NCBI GenBank assembly: GCA_963693025.1
Contig: OY843749.1
Coordinates: 3,038,001-3,102,000, forward strand
Length of the DNA: 64,000 nucleotides
Direction: 5' to 3'
From: JAHRAW01 sp963693025
GTDB taxonomy: Bacteria > Pseudomonadota > Gammaproteobacteria > Arenicellales > Poriferihabitantaceae
Part shown: positions 45,621 to 54,914 of the stretch, in pieces
Position numbering within the stretch: position 1 is the first letter of the stretch
Layout: each line of letters opens with the position of its first letter
Made by a program: the position numbers and the translations under genes
The notes under the pieces: generated by a model
The model's database searches: none
The model's input: the letters and a program-made list of their open reading frames with translations, nothing else
Told to the model about the DNA's origin: nothing

Positions 45621-47578
45621 TTCCGGCGAGCGACTACCGGCGCGACCGCAACATCGTCCGCAGCCGCATCACCCTCGCCGCCACCGGCGTCGTGTTGCTG
45701 GCGGCGATTCTGGTCGCGCGGCTGGCGTATATCCAAATCTCCCAGCACCAGCGGTTCTCCACGCTGGCGCAGAACAACCGCATCGACTTCACCCCGGTGG
45801 CGCCGCTCAGGGGGCTGATTTACGACCGCAACGGCAAACTGCTGGCGGAAAACCGTCGCGTCTATAACCTTGAAATCCTGCCCGACCAAATCGACGATAT
45901 AAACCGTTTATTGAACGAACTGGGGCAACTGGTTGAATTGACGGAAGAAGATGTTACCCGTTTCAAGGCGCTCCTGCGCCGCCGCCCGTCGTTTGAGCGT
46001 CAGACCCTGCGCACCGACCTGAACGAAGAAGAGGCCGCCCGCATCGCGCTCCACCAGCACCGCTATCCCGGCGTGGAACTGCAAGCGCGGCTGCAGCGCC
46101 ACTATCCCTACGGCGAATCGACCGCGCATTTAATCGGCTATGTCGGGCGCATCAACGCCGACGACTTGAAGACCATCGACCCGCGCGCCTATCGCGGGCT
46201 GCAATACCTCGGGCGCAGCGGCATTGAGGCGCAGTATGAGCAAGCGCTGCGTGGCCGGCCCGGCATCGAGCGCGTGGAGACCAACGCGCACGGCAAGGTC
46301 GCGCGCAGCCTCGGCAAAACCGCGCCGGGCACCGGGCTGACCGTCCACCTGAGCCTCGACATTGAACTCCAGCGCAAGAGCATGGAGGCGCTGCGCGGAT
46401 ACGAAGGCGCGGTCGTTGCCATCGCGCCCGACAGCGGCGAAGTGCTGGCGCTCGCCAGCGCACCGGGCTTCGACCCCAACCCGTTCGTCAACGGCATCAG
46501 CAAAAGCGATTACGCGCGCCTGCTCGACTCGGAGGAGAAGTCGCTGCTGAACCGCGCGCTGTATGGCCGCTACGCGCCCGGCTCCACCATCAAGGGCTTC
46601 ATGTTGCTGGTCGGGCTGCGGCACGGCGTCGACCCCGCCATGCGCCGCTTCTGCCCCGGCTGGTATAGCCTGCCGCGCCGCGCGCACCGCTACCGCGACT
46701 GGAAGCGCGGCGGCCACGGCAGCGTTGACGGGTACGACAGCATCGTCCAATCCTGCGATGTGTATTTCTATCAACTGGCGCGGCGGCTCGGCATCGAGCG
46801 CATTCACGACGGCATGGCGCGCTTCGGTTTCGGCGAGCGCACCGGCATCGATTTGCCCGGTGAGCCGAGCGGGCTGATGCCGTCTCCGCAGTGGAAACAC
46901 GCGGCGCGCGGGCAGGCGTGGTATCCCGGCGAAACCGTGATTACCGGCATCGGCCAGGGCTATATGCTGGTGACCCCGCTGCAACTCGCCGCCGCCACCG
47001 CGATGCTGGCAAACCGCGGCCAGCCGGTGACGCCGCGCTTTCTGGTCGCGCTGGAAAACCCGCAGAATCAAGTGCGCCGCAAAGTCGCCCCCCCACCCCG
47101 CAAACCGCAAGCCGCGCGCGGCGAATACTACGACTACGTCATCAACAGCATGCGCGATGTAGTCCACGGGCGCAAAGGCACCGCCCGCGCCATCAACAAG
47201 GGCTTGCGCTACGAAATGGCAGGCAAAACCGGCACCGCCCAAGTCAAAAGCATCCCGCAAAACGTCCCCAACCAACGCGACGCGCAAACCACCGTGGAAA
47301 AAAAATTCGAAGACCACTCCCTATTCATAGCCTTCGCCCCCCTGAATAACCCCAAAATCGCCATAGCCGTAATAGCCGAACACGCCGGCAGCGGCAGCGC
47401 CACCGCCGCGCCGATTGCGAGGGAGTTGATTGATTTTTATTTGCAGGAGCAGTTGGGGTTGTTTGTTGAGGGGGGTGCTGCAAACCTAAACTCGCCTGAC
47501 GAAAAACTGACGACAATTCAACAACAAACCAACAACAACCTCGCCATTCACAACAACCTCGTCATTCTCGAGCGTTAG
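45617..47578 (+). CDS. mrdA: Penicillin-binding protein 2, with repeat-encoded C-terminal end
   Basis: A 653-residue peptidoglycan transpeptidase for cell elongation. One membrane anchor (ITLAATGVVLLAAILVARLAYIQI) precedes the pedestal domain and the transpeptidase domain. The active serine is in YAPGSTIKGFMLLVG near residue 323, then SCDVYFYQL (SxN-like motif), and KTGTAQVKS near 535. The last about 25 residues (NNNLAIHNNLVILER) run through an A/C-rich tail into the dispersed repeat, and the TAG stop is inside the element's GAGCGTTAGTG. Similar tails are not expected in PBP2, so insertion of the repeat probably removed or replaced the original stop. Confidence 0.95.
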   Translation: MIPASDYRRDRNIVRSRITLAATGVVLLAAILVARLAYIQISQHQRFSTLAQNNRIDFTPVAPLRGLIYDRNGKLLAENRRVYNLEILPDQIDDINRLLNELGQLVELTEEDVTRFKALLRRRPSFERQTLRTDLNEEEAARIALHQHRYPGVELQARLQRHYPYGESTAHLIGYVGRINADDLKTIDPRAYRGLQYLGRSGIEAQYEQALRGRPGIERVETNAHGKVARSLGKTAPGTGLTVHLSLDIELQRKSMEALRGYEGAVVAIAPDSGEVLALASAPGFDPNPFVNGISKSDYARLLDSEEKSLLNRALYGRYAPGSTIKGFMLLVGLRHGVDPAMRRFCPGWYSLPRRAHRYRDWKRGGHGSVDGYDSIVQSCDVYFYQLARRLGIERIHDGMARFGFGERTGIDLPGEPSGLMPSPQWKHAARGQAWYPGETVITGIGQGYMLVTPLQLAAATAMLANRGQPVTPRFLVALENPQNQVRRKVAPPPRKPQAARGEYYDYVINSMRDVVHGRKGTARAINKGLRYEMAGKTGTAQVKSIPQNVPNQRDAQTTVEKKFEDHSLFIAFAPLNNPKIAIAVIAEHAGSGSATAAPIARELIDFYLQEQLGLFVEGGAANLNSPDEKLTTIQQQTNNNLAIHNNLVILER

Positions 47579-47789
47579 TGTCCGTTAGTCGCCGCGCTTT
47601 TTCTTTTAAGCGGCGGCTTACGGAGACTTACGTCCTCGGGAATCTCCCTAAGGCTAGCGCTGAGCCCAAACAAAGCGAGCGAAGCAGGCGGCTTTGTTTG
47701 GGCTCAGCGCCAAACGGGACGAGATTCCCGAGGTCGTAAGCGCCCGTAAGCCGCTACGCGGCAACGGGCGCTAACGCTCGAGAATGACG
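47561..47789. repeat. 229-bp fully palindromic version of the element
   Basis: Both ends carry the full hairpin-1 arm: GTCATTCTCGAGCGTTAG...AAGCGGCGGCTTACGGA on the left, and GCCCGTAAGCCGC...CTAACGCTCGAGAATGAC on the right. The centre holds a second long inverted pair: GCGCTGAGCCCAAACAAAG with CTTTGTTTGGGCTCAGCGC. It covers most of the mrdA-rodA gap (47579-47876). Confidence 0.9.
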
Positions 47790-47876
47790 AAGTAATGGTG
47801 GTTTTTTTAAGCAAATAACAAAGAACAAGAGCCGTTTACGCGTATCATCCACACCACAACCCCATCACCCCAACCC

Positions 47877-48962
47877 ATGCAAAAACCCCCCGTAACAATC
47901 GACATGCCCCTCTTCACCGCCATCATTATGCTATGCGCGCTCAGCATGCTCGTGCAATATAGCGCCACCGGCGAAAATCTCGAACTACTCGGCAGGCAAG
48001 GCGCAAGAATCGGGTTCGCGTTTATGTTGATGTTGTTATTCACACGCATCCCAACCGCCGCGCTACTACGTTGGTCGCCGTGGTTGTATGGCGCCGGGCT
48101 CCTGTTGTTGGTGATTGTGCTGATAACCGGCATCATCGGCAAAGGCGCGCAGCGGTGGCTTGACTTGGGGGTGTTGCGGTTTCAGCCGGCGGAGATGATG
48201 AAACTGGCGGTGCCGATGATGGTGGCGTGGATATTGACGCGCCTGCCGTTGCCGCCGCGCCCGTTCCAGTCGCTGTTTGCGCTGGCGGCGGTGTTGCTAC
48301 CGTTCGGGTTGGTGGTGGTGCAGCCCGACCTCGGCACCGCGATTTTAATCGCCATCGCCGGCATCGTGGTGATTTTCCTCGCCGGCGTCGGTTGGAAACC
48401 CATCGTCGCCGTGTTCATCGCGCTGAGCGCCGCCGCCCCGGCGATGTGGGTGTTGCTGTTGCGCGACTACCAACGCCAGCGCGTCTTGACGCTGTTCGAC
48501 CCCTGGGCCGACCCGCTCGGCGCCGGCTACCACATCGTGCAATCCATCATCGCCGTCGGCTCGGGCGGCTTGCGCGGCAAGGGCTGGCTGGCGGGCACGC
48601 AATCGCGGTTGGACTTCATCCCGGAGCGCAGCACCGACTTCATCTTCGCCATCTACGCCGAAGAGTTCGGCTTCCTCGGCAACCTGATTTTGCTGCTGCT
48701 CTATCTCTTCATCGGGCTGCGCGGGCTGGTCATTTCATACTACGCGCACGACAGTTACGCGCGCCTGCTCGGCAGCGGCCTGTCCATCACCTTCTTCGTC
48801 TGCGTGTTCGTCAATATCGGCATGGCCGCCGGCATCTTGCCGGTGGTCGGCGTGCCGTTGCCGCTGCTCAGCCACGGCGGCTCGTCAATGGCGATTATAA
48901 TGATTGGTTTCGGAATTCTAATGAGCATCAACCAACAGCGAAGCACGCTGAGCAAAAGATGA
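47877..48962 (+). CDS. rodA: SEDS-family glycan polymerase RodA
   Basis: A 361-residue membrane peptidoglycan glycosyltransferase that pairs with PBP2. About ten membrane helices are seen. Landmarks: IIMLCALSMLVQYSATGE, GKGAQRWLDLGVLRFQPAEMMKLAVPMMVAW, LVVVQPDLGTAILIAIAG (with the conserved catalytic aspartate) and AGILPVVGVPLPLLSHGGSSMAIIMIGFGILMSI. The leader is C/A-rich with no Shine-Dalgarno sequence. The stop overlaps the mltB ATG by 4 bases. Confidence 0.96.
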   Translation: MQKPPVTIDMPLFTAIIMLCALSMLVQYSATGENLELLGRQGARIGFAFMLMLLFTRIPTAALLRWSPWLYGAGLLLLVIVLITGIIGKGAQRWLDLGVLRFQPAEMMKLAVPMMVAWILTRLPLPPRPFQSLFALAAVLLPFGLVVVQPDLGTAILIAIAGIVVIFLAGVGWKPIVAVFIALSAAAPAMWVLLLRDYQRQRVLTLFDPWADPLGAGYHIVQSIIAVGSGGLRGKGWLAGTQSRLDFIPERSTDFIFAIYAEEFGFLGNLILLLLYLFIGLRGLVISYYAHDSYARLLGSGLSITFFVCVFVNIGMAAGILPVVGVPLPLLSHGGSSMAIIMIGFGILMSINQQRSTLSKR

Positions 48963-49933
48963 AACGCGCCGCCGGTATTGTCATTTTCCTCATCGGTTGC
49001 GCCACCGCGCACGCGCTCGACTACACGCGCTACCCCAAACTGGTCGAGTTGCTGGGCGCGATGGTCGCCGAAGACGGCTATCCGCGCGCGCAACTGGAAG
49101 CCGTCCTCAACGCCGCCGTCATCGACCCCAGCGTCATCCGCAAGATGAACCGCCAATACGAAGCGTTGCCGTGGCATCAATACCGCAAACGCTTCCTCAA
49201 CGCGGCGCGCATCCGCAAGGGCGTGGCGTATTGGAGCGCGCACGATGCCACGCTGCAACGCGCGGCGCAGAAGTTCGGCGTGTCGCCGGCAATCATCGTC
49301 GCGCTCATCGGCGTGGAAACCCAGTTCGGCGACATCATGGGCAACGACCGCGTGCTCGATTCGCTGGTCACCCTGAGCGCCGACTACCCGCGCCGCAGCG
49401 CCTACTTCTCCAAAGAACTGCGCGCCTTCCTCAACACCGCGCGCACTGAGAACATCGACCCGCAATCGGTCACCGGCTCCTTCGCCGGCGCCATCGGCAT
49501 CCCGCAATTTATGCCAACGAGTTACCAAGCCTACGCCGTGGACTTCAACGACAACGGCCAGCGCGACCTGGTCAACGAGCCCGAAGACGCCATCGGCTCG
49601 GTCGCCAACTACCTGAAACGCCACGGCTGGAAACCCAACCAACCCATCGTCACCCCCCTGACCGCCCCGTTACCCAAAGCCGCCATCCCCCTAATAACCC
49701 AACGCGCCAAACCCACCCTAACCCCCGCCCAACTAACCACCGCCGGCATCCCCTTAGACCCCGCCGCCGCCAACCTAAAAACCGCGCTACTCCGCCTAAA
49801 AGAAAAACAAACCCCCCGCCACATCCTCGCCTACCCCAACTTCTACGCGCTCACTCGCTACAACCCAAGCATCAACTACGCGATGGCGGTGGTGGAACTT
49901 TCGCGGGAGATTAGTGAGTTGCGGGGGAGGTGA
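48959..49933 (+). CDS. mltB: Lytic murein transglycosylase B
   Basis: A 324-residue periplasmic or lipid-linked muramidase that cleaves glycan strands to leave 1,6-anhydro ends. A signal of about 20 residues (KRAAGIVIFLIGCATAHA) includes a cysteine that might serve as a lipobox (LIGC). Catalytic glutamate is in IVALIGVETQFGDIMGN near residue 119, followed by GSFAGAIGIPQFMPTSYQAYAVDFNDNGQRDL, typical of MltB. Start at ATG 48959, overlapping rodA by 4 bases. Codons at 49660-49800 are strongly C/A-biased and the last 50 bases G-rich. Confidence 0.93.
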   Translation: MKRAAGIVIFLIGCATAHALDYTRYPKLVELLGAMVAEDGYPRAQLEAVLNAAVIDPSVIRKMNRQYEALPWHQYRKRFLNAARIRKGVAYWSAHDATLQRAAQKFGVSPAIIVALIGVETQFGDIMGNDRVLDSLVTLSADYPRRSAYFSKELRAFLNTARTENIDPQSVTGSFAGAIGIPQFMPTSYQAYAVDFNDNGQRDLVNEPEDAIGSVANYLKRHGWKPNQPIVTPLTAPLPKAAIPLITQRAKPTLTPAQLTTAGIPLDPAAANLKTALLRLKEKQTPRHILAYPNFYALTRYNPSINYAMAVVELSREISELRGR

Positions 49934-49942
49934 GGTGGCACC

Positions 49943-50140
49943 GTCATTCTCGAGCGTTAGTGACCGTTGCCGCCGCGCTTTTTCTTTTAAGCGGCGGCTT
50001 ACGGACACTTACGTCCTCGGGAATCTCCCTAATACTGGCACGGGCTTTGTTGAAATTCGCGGTAGACTTAGGGAGATTCCCGAAGGCGATGAAAAATATG
50101 GTCGCTAACGCTCCCTATTTTTCTATCGTTCGAGAGTGAC
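49943..50140 (+). repeat. Dispersed palindromic element between mltB and rlpA
   Basis: Standard full copy, ten bases after the mltB stop. The left end reads AGTGACCG rather than AGTGTCCG, and the right end CGAGAGTGAC has one mismatch. Confidence 0.9.
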
Positions 50141-50193
50141 GAGGAGTTGTGACTTTTACACCTATCACCCCCAACACCACCCCCCCCAAAACA

Positions 50194-51018
50194 ATGAAAA
50201 CCCCAACAACCCTAACCCTACTAACCACCCTAACCCTAACCGCCTGCACCACCACCCCACCCACCACCACCGACAACGGCTACTACGGCGGCGACCGCCC
50301 CCCACAACACCTGCCGATAAACCCCGACTCAGTCCCCGACGCAATCCCCCAACACGAGCCACTAAGCCCCACCGGCAACAACCCCTACACCGCACTCGGC
50401 AAGCGCTACCACCCGCTACCCACCGCAGCCGGCTACATACGGCGCGGAACCGCTTCATGGTATGGCAAAAAATTCCACGGACGGCGCACCTCAAGCGGCG
50501 AGCCATACGACATGTTCGCCATGACTGCCGCGCATCCCGTGCTGCCGCTGCCGTCGTATGTGCGCGTGACCAACTTGGACACCGGCAAGTCGGTGGTCGT
50601 CAAAGTCAACGACCGCGGCCCCTTCCTGCACGACCGCATCATAGACCTCTCCTACATAGCCGCCCACAAACTAGGCATCGCCGCCCACGGCACGGGTCGA
50701 GTGGAAGTGCGCGCTATTATTCCTGATGACGACGGCGGCGGTGCGGGTTTGGGGCAGGGCGGCCAAGCCAGCGACACCCCCACAACCCTCCTCCAAGTCG
50801 GCGCCTACGCCAAACACGACAACGCCCGCCACATGCGCCGCTTGCTGGAACTCGCCGGCTACCGCGTAACCCCCCTCACCACCACCCACCCCCCAGACCG
50901 CCAAACCCCTCTCTACCACGTCCGAGTCGGGCCCTTCCCCCACCCCGACAAAGCCCGCGCCACGCAACAAAAACTGGAAGCGTTGCTGGGGCATTCGGTT
51001 ACGCCAATCACCGAATAA
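50194..51018 (+). CDS. rlpA: Rare lipoprotein A, septal lytic transglycosylase
   Basis: A 274-residue lipoprotein. The signal TLTLLTTLTLTAC ends in a lipobox. The double-psi beta-barrel domain reads GTASWYGKKFHGRRTSSGEPYDMFAMTAAHPVLPLPSYVRVTNLDTGKSVVVKVNDRGPF, with the catalytic Asp in VKVNDRGPF. A C-terminal SPOR domain (TLLQVGAYAKHDNARHMRRLLELAGY ... YHVRVGPFPHPDKARA) binds denuded peptidoglycan. Start at ATG 50194, where the lipoprotein signal begins. The N-terminal part is almost free of G (C/A-rich codons), and a glycine loop (DDDGGGAGLGQGG) links the two domains. rlpA after mltB is usual. Confidence 0.93.
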   Translation: MKTPTTLTLLTTLTLTACTTTPPTTTDNGYYGGDRPPQHLPINPDSVPDAIPQHEPLSPTGNNPYTALGKRYHPLPTAAGYIRRGTASWYGKKFHGRRTSSGEPYDMFAMTAAHPVLPLPSYVRVTNLDTGKSVVVKVNDRGPFLHDRIIDLSYIAAHKLGIAAHGTGRVEVRAIIPDDDGGGAGLGQGGQASDTPTTLLQVGAYAKHDNARHMRRLLELAGYRVTPLTTTHPPDRQTPLYHVRVGPFPHPDKARATQQKLEALLGHSVTPITE

Positions 51019-51163
51019 CAAACCCGCGCCGCCACCTCCACCGCTAATCAAATTTGTCAGCCATTTGGCAAACCTATACAATCCCCATTCACCACGCACT
51101 CCGGCAATCCGCAGCCCCGCTTCATTCGGCATCAACCCTTCCCGACAACCGCCCCCGAGCCGC

Positions 51164-52249
51164 ATGAGCAAAGAGACCGAATCCAGGCTGAAAGTCTATC
51201 GCGACCGCATCGATGAAATCGATGAGCAGATGCTGGCGTTGATGCACCGGCGCATTGAGGCCGCGCAGGAGATTGGGGCGGTCAAGGCGGGGTTGGATGA
51301 GCCGGCGTTTTATCGTCCCGAGCGGGAGGCGCGCGTGCTTAAGCGGTTGCGCAAGTTGAACCGCGGGCGGCTGGATAACGCGGCGTTGGAGGCGTTGTTT
51401 CGGGAGGTGATGTCGATTACGCGCGGCTCGGAGGCGGGTTTGTCGGTCGCCATTCTGGGGCCGCTCGGCACCTACACCGAGTCCGCCGCGCGGCAGCATT
51501 TCGGCAGTTCCATTGCGGTCGTGCCGTTCGCCGCCATCGATGAAATTTTTCGCGCGGCGGAAACCGGGCAGACCGATTTCGCGGTCGCGCCGGTGGAGAA
51601 TTCAACCGAGGGCGGGGTCAGCGGCACGCTCGACCGGCTGGTCACCACCTCGCTGATTATCTGCGGGGAAATCAACCTGCCGATTCACCACAACCTGCTC
51701 GGCGTCGGCGAGCGTTTGGATTCGATTGAGCGCGTGATCGCGCATTCGCAGTCGCTGGCGCAGTGCCGGCGCTGGCTCGACCGCAACCTGCCGGGGGCTC
51801 GCTTGATTGCGGCGGGCAGCAACGCCGACGCCGCCATTCAGGCGAAGGACGACCCGGCGGCGGCGGCCATCGCCGGCGACAGCGCCGCCGAGCGTTATGA
51901 ATTGAGCCACCTGGCGGCGAACATCGAGGACGAGCCGGGCAACGCCACCCGCTTCCTGGTGTTCTCCAACCGCCCGACCCCGCCGAGCGGCGACGACAAA
52001 ACCAGCCTGCTGCTGTCGTGCAGAAACCGCCCCGGCGCGCTCTTCCACCTGCTCAAGCCGCTGCTTGAACACGAGGTGGACATGACTCGAATCGAATCGC
52101 GGCCATCCAAAACCGGGCTATGGGAATACATTTTTTTCGTAGACATCATCGGCCATCAGGACGACGCAACAATCGCCGCCGCGTTGAAGGAGTTGCGCGC
52201 CGAAGCGGGGCTATATAAAAACCTCGGCTCCTATCCGGTGTCGGGTTGA
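51164..52249 (+). CDS. pheA: Bifunctional chorismate mutase / prephenate dehydratase
   Basis: A 361-residue P-protein for phenylalanine synthesis. AroQ-type chorismate mutase (VYRDRIDEIDEQMLALMHRRIEAAQEIGAVK) covers about residues 8-90. Prephenate dehydratase (VAILGPLGTYTESAARQHFG ... FAVAPVENSTEGGVSGTLD, TRF motif in NATRFLVFSN) covers about 90-275. An ACT regulatory domain (SLLLSCRNRPGALFHLLKPLLEHEVDMTRIESRP) ends the protein, implying phenylalanine inhibition. ATG 51164 starts the mutase. It is followed by tyrA with overlapping or very close start. Confidence 0.96.
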   Translation: MSKETESRLKVYRDRIDEIDEQMLALMHRRIEAAQEIGAVKAGLDEPAFYRPEREARVLKRLRKLNRGRLDNAALEALFREVMSITRGSEAGLSVAILGPLGTYTESAARQHFGSSIAVVPFAAIDEIFRAAETGQTDFAVAPVENSTEGGVSGTLDRLVTTSLIICGEINLPIHHNLLGVGERLDSIERVIAHSQSLAQCRRWLDRNLPGARLIAAGSNADAAIQAKDDPAAAAIAGDSAAERYELSHLAANIEDEPGNATRFLVFSNRPTPPSGDDKTSLLLSCRNRPGALFHLLKPLLEHEVDMTRIESRPSKTGLWEYIFFVDIIGHQDDATIAAALKELRAEAGLYKNLGSYPVSG

Positions 52250-52263
52250 GCGGCGTGGCGGGT

Positions 52264-53184
52264 ATGGACGGCGGCGACGCTAACGCCGGCGCGTGCGGCG
52301 AGCCCTTCCACGTGCCGACGCTGGCGGTCATCGGCGTCGGCTTGATTGGCGGCTCGGCGGCGCTGGCGTTGAAGCGCCGGCGGGCGGTCGGCAAGGTCAT
52401 CGGCGCGGGGCGCTCGCGCGCCAATCTGGAGCGGGCGCTGGAGTTGGGCGTCATCGACCATATCGCCGACGACCCGGCGAGCGCCGCCGCGCAGTCCGAC
52501 ATCGTGTTGCTGGCGGCGCCGGTCAACGCCATCGTCGGGTTGTTCGAGGCGATTCTGCCGGCGCTCGACCGCCACAAGGTGGTCACCGATGTCGGCAGCG
52601 TCAAGCGCGAAATCTGCGAAGCGGCGGCGGCCACGCTGGGCTCGCAGGCGCGCCGCTTTGTGCCGGGGCATCCGGTCGCCGGCAAGGAGCATTCGGGGGT
52701 CGCCGCCGCCGGCGCCGATTTATTCGACAACCACAACGTCGTGCTGACGCCAACGGCGCACACCGATGCGGACGCGCTCGCGATGATTCGGCGGATGTGG
52801 GAAGCCGCCGGCGCGCGCGTCAGCGAGGTGGACGCCGAAGTGCACGACCGCGTGCTGTCGGTCACCAGCCACCTGCCGCACGTGCTCGCCTACGCCATGG
52901 TGGACTTTTTCGCCGCCGCCGACGACCCCGCGCTGTGCCGCGACATGGCCGCCGGCGGCTTCTACGATTTCACCCGAACCGCTTCCAGCGACACCGAGAT
53001 GTGGCGCGATATTTGCCTGATGAACCGCGCGCAAATCCTGCAACACCTGCGCCAGTTCACGCGGCGATTGGAGCGCATCGGCGAACTGATTGAGCGCTCG
53101 GACGGCGACGCGCTGGCGCGTTTGTTCGACGCCGCCGCCGCGACGCGCGCGACGGTCGCCGAAAGGCGCAAGCCGCGCGCCTGA
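52264..53184 (+). CDS. tyrA: Prephenate/arogenate dehydrogenase
   Basis: A 306-residue NAD(P)-dependent dehydrogenase making hydroxyphenylpyruvate or tyrosine. The nucleotide site is LAVIGVGLIGGSAALAL near residue 20. Then come DIVLLAAPVNAIVGL, VTDVGSVKREI, GHPVAGKEHSG (substrate-binding) and SHLPHVLAYAMVD. ATG 52264 is chosen; a TTG at 52246 overlapping the pheA stop is also possible. It lies between pheA and aroA; the usual hisC is missing from this cluster. Confidence 0.93.
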   Translation: MDGGDANAGACGEPFHVPTLAVIGVGLIGGSAALALKRRRAVGKVIGAGRSRANLERALELGVIDHIADDPASAAAQSDIVLLAAPVNAIVGLFEAILPALDRHKVVTDVGSVKREICEAAAATLGSQARRFVPGHPVAGKEHSGVAAAGADLFDNHNVVLTPTAHTDADALAMIRRMWEAAGARVSEVDAEVHDRVLSVTSHLPHVLAYAMVDFFAAADDPALCRDMAAGGFYDFTRTASSDTEMWRDICLMNRAQILQHLRQFTRRLERIGELIERSDGDALARLFDAAAATRATVAERRKPRA

Positions 53185-53215
53185 GCCTTTGAGCGCCTGA
53201 GTCGCCGCGCTGACG

Positions 53216-54571
53216 ATGCATCTGGTGGTGACTCCGGGCGGTCCCTTGCGCGGTGAAATCCGCGTCTCGGCGGACAAGTCCATCTCCCACCGCGCGGTCA
53301 TATTCGGCGCCATCGCCGACGGCACGAGCCGCATACGCAACCTGTCGCAGGGCGAGGATGTGCGCGCCACCGTCGCCGCATTCCGGCAAATGGGCGTGGC
53401 AATCCGGCAGTCGGATGAGGGCGGCGGCGAGGGCGAATGGGAAATAGACGGCGTCGGTTTGCACGGACTGAGCCAACCACCGGACGCGCTCGACTTCGGC
53501 AATTCGGGCACCGCATTGCGGTTGGTCGCCGGGCTGATGTGCGGGCAGCGCTGGCAATCCACGCTGGTCGGCGACGCCTCCCTGAGCGCGCGACCCATGG
53601 CGCGCATCATCGAGCCGCTGACGCAAATGGGCGCGCGCATCCAAGCCCGCGACGCCAAGCTCCCGCTGACGATTTCCCCCGCGCCCCGGCTGAAGGGCAT
53701 TTCCCACCGGATGCCGGTCGCCAGCGCGCAGGTCAAGTCCGCCGTGTTGCTGGCGGGGTTGTATGCCGAGGGCGTCACCTCGGTGTTCGGACCCGCGCCG
53801 ACCCGCGACCACACCGAGCGGATGCTGGCGGGCTTTGGGGGGCTCGTGTATAGCGAGGGGGACAAGGTCGCCGTGCGCGGTGGCGGGGAAGGGAAGCGGG
53901 AGTGGGGATTGCGCGCCGGCGAAACCCCCATCCGCGTGCCGGCGGATTTGTCATCGGCGGCGTTTTTTCTGGTCGGCGCTTCAATCATCCCCGGCAGCGA
54001 TGTGCTGCTTCGCGGCGTCGGCGTCAACCCGAGCCGCAACGGCGTGCTGACCCTCCTGCGGCGAATGGGCGCCGACATTGAACTGCACGAATGCGCCACC
54101 GCCGGCGGCGAGCCGGTGGCCGACATTCGCGTGCGCCACCCCGGACGGCCATTGCGCGGCTGCCGAATTGACGGCGACGACATCGCGCTGGCAATCGACG
54201 AAATCCCCGCGATTGCCATCGCCGCCGCCTGCGCCCAAGGCCCCACCGAAATCCGAGACGCCGCCGAGTTGCGCGTCAAAGAAAGCGACCGCATCAGCAG
54301 CGTGGCGCAAGGCTTGACCGCCCTCGGCGTCAAAATCAAAGAACACCCCGACGGCCTGACCATCGCCGGCGCCCCCGCCACCGGCCTCAAAAGCGCCCAA
54401 GTAGACAGCCACGGCGACCACCGCATCGCCATGGCCTTCGCCATAGCCGCCGCCACCGCCAACGGCGCAGTCCAAGTCCAAAACACCCAAAACATCGCCA
54501 CCTCATTCCCTGAATTTTACCAAGTCGCACGACAGGCTGGGTTGGATGTTGTGGGGGTTGAGGGGGGATGA
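53216..54571 (+). CDS. aroA: 3-phosphoshikimate 1-carboxyvinyltransferase (EPSP synthase)
   Basis: A 451-residue shikimate-pathway enzyme. Conserved segments: RVSADKSISHRAVIFGAIADGTSRI (phosphoenolpyruvate-binding lysine), LDFGNSGTALRLVAGLM, MGARIQARDAKLPLTI, SAQVKSAVLLAGLYAEG, and the catalytic KESDRISS and GDHRIAMAFAIAA. Two short Gly/Glu insertions (DEGGGEGEWE and RGGGEGKREW) interrupt loops. It is the last gene of pheA-tyrA-aroA. cmk and rpsA, which often follow, are not here; a repeat region follows. Confidence 0.95.
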   Translation: MHLVVTPGGPLRGEIRVSADKSISHRAVIFGAIADGTSRIRNLSQGEDVRATVAAFRQMGVAIRQSDEGGGEGEWEIDGVGLHGLSQPPDALDFGNSGTALRLVAGLMCGQRWQSTLVGDASLSARPMARIIEPLTQMGARIQARDAKLPLTISPAPRLKGISHRMPVASAQVKSAVLLAGLYAEGVTSVFGPAPTRDHTERMLAGFGGLVYSEGDKVAVRGGGEGKREWGLRAGETPIRVPADLSSAAFFLVGASIIPGSDVLLRGVGVNPSRNGVLTLLRRMGADIELHECATAGGEPVADIRVRHPGRPLRGCRIDGDDIALAIDEIPAIAIAAACAQGPTEIRDAAELRVKESDRISSVAQGLTALGVKIKEHPDGLTIAGAPATGLKSAQVDSHGDHRIAMAFAIAAATANGAVQVQNTQNIATSFPEFYQVARQAGLDVVGVEGG

Positions 54572-54671
54572 GTCTGATTCTTGAAGTGTGTCTCAGTGGC
54601 GCGGGCTTTGGTGAAGTCTGTGAAACCACCACCACTTCGTCATCAAACAACAGAAAAATAATCCCCACTTC

Positions 54672-54870
54672 GTCATTCTCGAATGATAGAAAAATAGGGA
54701 GCGCCAGCGACCATATTTTTCATCACCTTCGGGAATCTCCCTAAGACTACCGTGAATTTCAACAAAGCCTGTGCCAGACTGAGGGAGATTCCCGAGGACG
54801 CAAGTGTCCGTAAGCCGCCGCTTAAAAGAAAAAGCGCGGCGACAAACGGTCACTAACGCTCGAGAATGAC
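54672..54870 (-). repeat. Dispersed palindromic element, minus orientation
   Basis: Standard full copy in reverse, between aroA and the leftward 191-residue gene. The gap 54572-54914 holds nothing else I recognise, except a fragment resembling hairpin-2 flank at 54598-54625. Confidence 0.9.
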
Positions 54871-54914
54871 GAGTAGTAGGAATGACGAAGTGGGGCGGGA
54901 TCTTCGTTCACGCC

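Noticed and set aside
54572..54914. Small ORFs in the repeat-filled intergenic regions here and at 3063-3532, 10672-10980, 38118-38350, 39095-39624, 43880-44191, 49914-50139 and 59321-59773
   Set aside because: They are all translations of the same palindromic element (for example LTDTYVLGNLPK or GGLRTLASSGISLRLARA) in different frames. Not genes.
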